Source of the DNA: Acidobacteriota bacterium
Lineage (GTDB): Bacteria > Acidobacteriota > Blastocatellia > Pyrinomonadales > Pyrinomonadaceae
Assembly: GCA_019639235.1 (NCBI GenBank)
Contig: JAHBSG010000028.1
Location: 1-52,911, forward strand
Reading direction: 5' to 3'
Length of the DNA stretch: 52,911 nt
The notes under the pieces are model-generated. The model saw only the letters and a list, made by a program, of their open reading frames with translations, had not been told where the DNA came from and did not search any database. Below are positions 50,903-52,911 of this stretch, in pieces; the first letter of the stretch is position 1; every line of letters begins with the position of its first letter. The position numbers were made by a program, and so were the translations under genes.

Positions 50903-51593
50903 CCCCCATTTGTTCCGCGATCACCTCGGTAAACTCGAAGAAGCCTTTCCTGTTTTCTATCCACTCCGCGGCCATTATTGCCCCGTAAGCAAAGCCCTCG
51001 CGGTTTCGGGCGATGTGTTCGAGTAGGATCTGGTCCGCCGGGCCATCAAAGCCGAGCCGATGCGTTCCCGGAATGTTCCCGGCACGGGTCACGGCGACCT
51101 CGCCGACCTTGACGTGCTTTTCGGCCACGCTTTTCAGTTTCAGGGCCGTCCCGCTCGGGCTGTCCCTCTTTTGCGAATGGTGCTGCTCTTCGATAAAGGC
51201 CTCGTATTCGGGAAAGCGGGCGAGCAGCTCGGAGGCATACTCGGCGATACGAAAAAAGAGATTTACGCCGATCGAGAAATTCGCTCCATAGACCATCGAC
51301 CCATTACTGCCGGCCACGATCTTTTCGATCTCCTGCCGCTGTGCGTCCCAACCGGTCGTCCCGACCACGATCGGCACACCGGCGAGCATACACGCCCGAA
51401 CGTTCCGCTCGACGGCATCCGCCACCGTAAAATCGATCGCGACGTCGGCGGCCTTCAGCGTCTCGGCAAGTTCCTCGGCCGCGAGCCCCGCATGCGATTC
51501 GCTCACCGTCACCGCCACCGAGTGTCCGCGTTCCGCAGCCAACCGCCCGATCAGCTTCCCCATCTTCCCGTAACCAATTAGAGCGATTCTCAT
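50883..51593 (-). CDS. dapB: 4-hydroxy-tetrahydrodipicolinate reductase
   Basis: DapB reduces the DapA product with NAD(P)H. 236 residues: nucleotide-binding IALIGYGKMGKLIGRLA at the start, VVGTTGW near 77, and the catalytic EQHHSQKRDSPSGTAL with H138, H139 and K142. The GYGKMG form of the Rossmann motif is a known short variant rather than GAxGRMG. It overlaps the following antirepressor gene by 20 bases and follows dapE after 40 bases. Confidence 0.95.
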   Translation of the reverse strand: MRIALIGYGKMGKLIGRLAAERGHSVAVTVSESHAGLAAEELAETLKAADVAIDFTVADAVERNVRACMLAGVPIVVGTTGWDAQRQEIEKIVAGSNGSMVYGANFSIGVNLFFRIAEYASELLARFPEYEAFIEEQHHSQKRDSPSGTALKLKSVAEKHVKVGEVAVTRAGNIPGTHRLGFDGPADQILLEHIARNREGFAYGAIMAAEWIENRKGFFEFTEVIAEQMGVDVGKH

Positions 51594-51633
51594 AACTGCG
51601 ATTTTGCCACAGAGGGCAACGTGTCTGTAAAGA

Positions 51634-52659
51634 CTATTCCTCGGCGGTCTCCGTGACCGCTATCGGTAACAATTTTCTGACGAGCGATCCGTACAGATCG
51701 ACAGCCGATTCGAGATCCTTCTTCAGCACGAACTCGTCCTTCGTATGTGCGACGAGGATCGAGCCGGGGCCGAGGAGAAGAGGTTTGCCCCAGTTGGGCA
51801 TGTGCGGGATGTCAGTAGTAAAGCGGACGACCTTTTGGGTAAAGCCTTCGACCGGATGAAGTTTTACCGGTTCGCTGCACGACAATACTTCGATGTCGCC
51901 GCGGCCGCGGACGACGCTTTCGAGAGCCTGTTCAATGGGCTCTCTTTTTGTCGTCAGTCGAATGAGCAAACCGGCTTCGGCCCGCGGCGGGATGACGTTC
52001 AGAGCAAGGCCGCCGTTGATCGTGCCGATATTGACGGTCGTCTCGCCAAAGAAATCGTCGTGTGGGAAATGGGTGTGGCGGATGTCGTCGAGAATATCCA
52101 GCAGCGTCTCGATCGCCGAATCGCCTTCTTCCGGATAGGCCGAGTGGGCCGCCTTTCCCTTCGTTTTTATCATCAGCCGAAATGAGCCCTTGGAACCGAT
52201 CGCCAGGTCATTGTCCGTCGGCTCGCCGTTGATCATATATTCGCATTTGGCTGCCAGCGGATGATCGTTTACGGCCTTTGCACCGGTCGATGCACGCTCT
52301 TCCTCGACCGTGTAAAGCAGGCCGATGTCGCTTATACCTTCTTTTCTTAGCTGCTCCGCTGCTGATATCTGCGCCGCGATTATGCCCTTCGCATCGCACG
52401 CCCCGCGGCCGTAGATCTTTTCATCGTCCTCGGTCGGCGGGATGAACGGCGGCACCGTGTCCATGTGGGTTGACATCCAAACCCTGGGGTTTTTGTTCAG
52501 CGTCGCGATGACGTTGTTCTGATTCTCTGAGACCGGCTGCAGCTCGACCATCCATCCGAGCGACATCAGATGATCGCGCAGAAAATGCCCGACCGCTTCT
52601 TCTTCACCGGAAACGGACGGGATCGCCATTAGTGCCTTCGTTAGTTCAAAGAGATGCAT
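51634..52659 (-). CDS. dapE: M20-family amidohydrolase, likely succinyl-DAP desuccinylase
   Basis: 341 residues from the ATG at 52659. M20 metal ligands are visible: H65-x-D67 in STHMDTVPP, D89 in GRGACDAKG, and E119-E120 in YTVEEERAS. The dimerisation domain is in the middle. The family splits N-acyl amino acids and includes DapE and ArgE. Context with dapD, dapA and dapB favours DapE. The longest frame adds 38 codons reaching 52773, but these overlap the divergent permease gene and lack family sequence. Confidence 0.85.
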   Translation of the reverse strand: MHLFELTKALMAIPSVSGEEEAVGHFLRDHLMSLGWMVELQPVSENQNNVIATLNKNPRVWMSTHMDTVPPFIPPTEDDEKIYGRGACDAKGIIAAQISAAEQLRKEGISDIGLLYTVEEERASTGAKAVNDHPLAAKCEYMINGEPTDNDLAIGSKGSFRLMIKTKGKAAHSAYPEEGDSAIETLLDILDDIRHTHFPHDDFFGETTVNIGTINGGLALNVIPPRAEAGLLIRLTTKREPIEQALESVVRGRGDIEVLSCSEPVKLHPVEGFTQKVVRFTTDIPHMPNWGKPLLLGPGSILVAHTKDEFVLKKDLESAVDLYGSLVRKLLPIAVTETAEE

Positions 52660-52722
52660 ATTTCTGTTGCCGGAGCGTGATAAACTTCTCGCAGGATAGC
52701 AGATAAGAACTTTAGTTGAAGA

Positions 52723-52911
52723 GTGATCGAGGGCCAAACGCAGAATCCGAAACCTCCGATCGCGGCCGCTCATAGAGATCAGCGGCCGGCTTCGCTTCGT
52801 CGCGATATCACACTTTTCGATGCCGTCGGCATCGGGCTCGGGGCGATCATCGGTGCGGGCATTTTCGTCGTCACGGGCGTCGCGGCCGGTGTCGCGGGCC
52901 CTGCGTTTCTT
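52723..52911 (+). CDS. Amino-acid permease (APC family), N-terminal part, cut by window edge
   Basis: The 63 codons begin at a GTG at 52723, directly after an in-frame TGA. They read a polar tail and then TLFDAVGIGLGAIIGAGIFV, the signature of TM1 of the cationic amino-acid/APC transporters, followed by TGVAAGVAGPAFL. Members exchange or import amino acids. It is divergent from dapE with 63 bases between, so a lysine-linked role is possible but unproven. The rest of the gene is outside the window. Confidence 0.75.
   Translation, partial: MIEGQTQNPKPPIAAAHRDQRPASLRRDITLFDAVGIGLGAIIGAGIFVVTGVAAGVAGPAFL

Overview
The window is GC-rich, gene-dense bacterial chromosome. It most likely comes from a member of the Acidobacteriota (a Blastocatellia/Pyrinomonadaceae-like organism). 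That placement is inferred, not proven. It rests on the partial Oar-like TonB-dependent receptor with an N-terminal carboxypeptidase-regulatory domain, many short genes for exported proteins of unknown function, several palindromic interspersed repeat families, and a Gram-negative diaminopimelate pathway. No rRNA, tRNA, CRISPR array, transposase or integrase was seen.

1-12.4 kb holds what looks like a complete uptake and catabolism locus for peptidoglycan sugars. On the minus strand are a TonB-dependent receptor (cut by the window edge), a secreted AmiE-like amidase fused to a NamZ exo-N-acetylmuramidase, and a LysR regulator. Divergent from these, on the plus strand, are a BadF/MurK-type amino-sugar kinase, a periplasmic TonB_C-domain protein and MurQ etherase, all overlapping by a few bases. 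Next come a small NTR/TIMP-like protein, a UPF0175/DUF3368 toxin-antitoxin pair, a small unknown protein, a sodium:solute symporter and a two-domain NagZ. Together they could strip peptide, GlcNAc and MurNAc from wall fragments, import the sugar, phosphorylate it and cleave off D-lactate. This is the logic of the Bacillus subtilis namZ-nagZ-amiE-murP-murR-murQ cluster, but with a symporter plus kinase instead of the PTS and LysR instead of MurR.

12.4-27.3 kb is mixed: lysA, a PhyH-type dioxygenase, a MazF-type toxin-antitoxin pair, an alpha-solenoid protein, a HAD phosphatase, a striking array of eleven 21-bp repeats, an FAD-linked 2-hydroxyacid oxidase, a GxxExxY nuclease bracketed by inverted repeats, uvrB, an orphan antitoxin, two unknown proteins, purC, a Fis-like protein, a MOSC protein and a membrane protein. 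27.3-29.6 kb is groES-groEL under a perfect CIRCE operator. 29.6-32.4 kb is an accessory block (unknown membrane protein, predicted PD-(D/E)xK nuclease, orphan HTH antitoxin, small membrane protein) with a near-identical hairpin and repeat debris on each side. 32.4-41.9 kb holds small exported proteins (CsgG-like, META, LecA-like, DUF4097, beta-barrel), a dienelactone hydrolase, DedA, a GHMP kinase, purS-purQ and DUF4870. 41.9-52.7 kb is mostly minus strand: purB, an AI-2E-type transporter, asd, an M23 peptidase, an aminotransferase, dapD, dapA, a DinD-like antirepressor, dapB and dapE. That is most of the succinylase route to meso-diaminopimelate and lysine. An amino-acid permease begins at the right edge.

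The strongest cross-cutting signal is repeats. Several unrelated palindromic element families occur between genes. Some sit in frame inside coding genes (lysA, the AmiE-NamZ fusion twice, the FAD oxidase), much like Rickettsia palindromic elements. One small nuclease gene is itself enclosed by such repeats.
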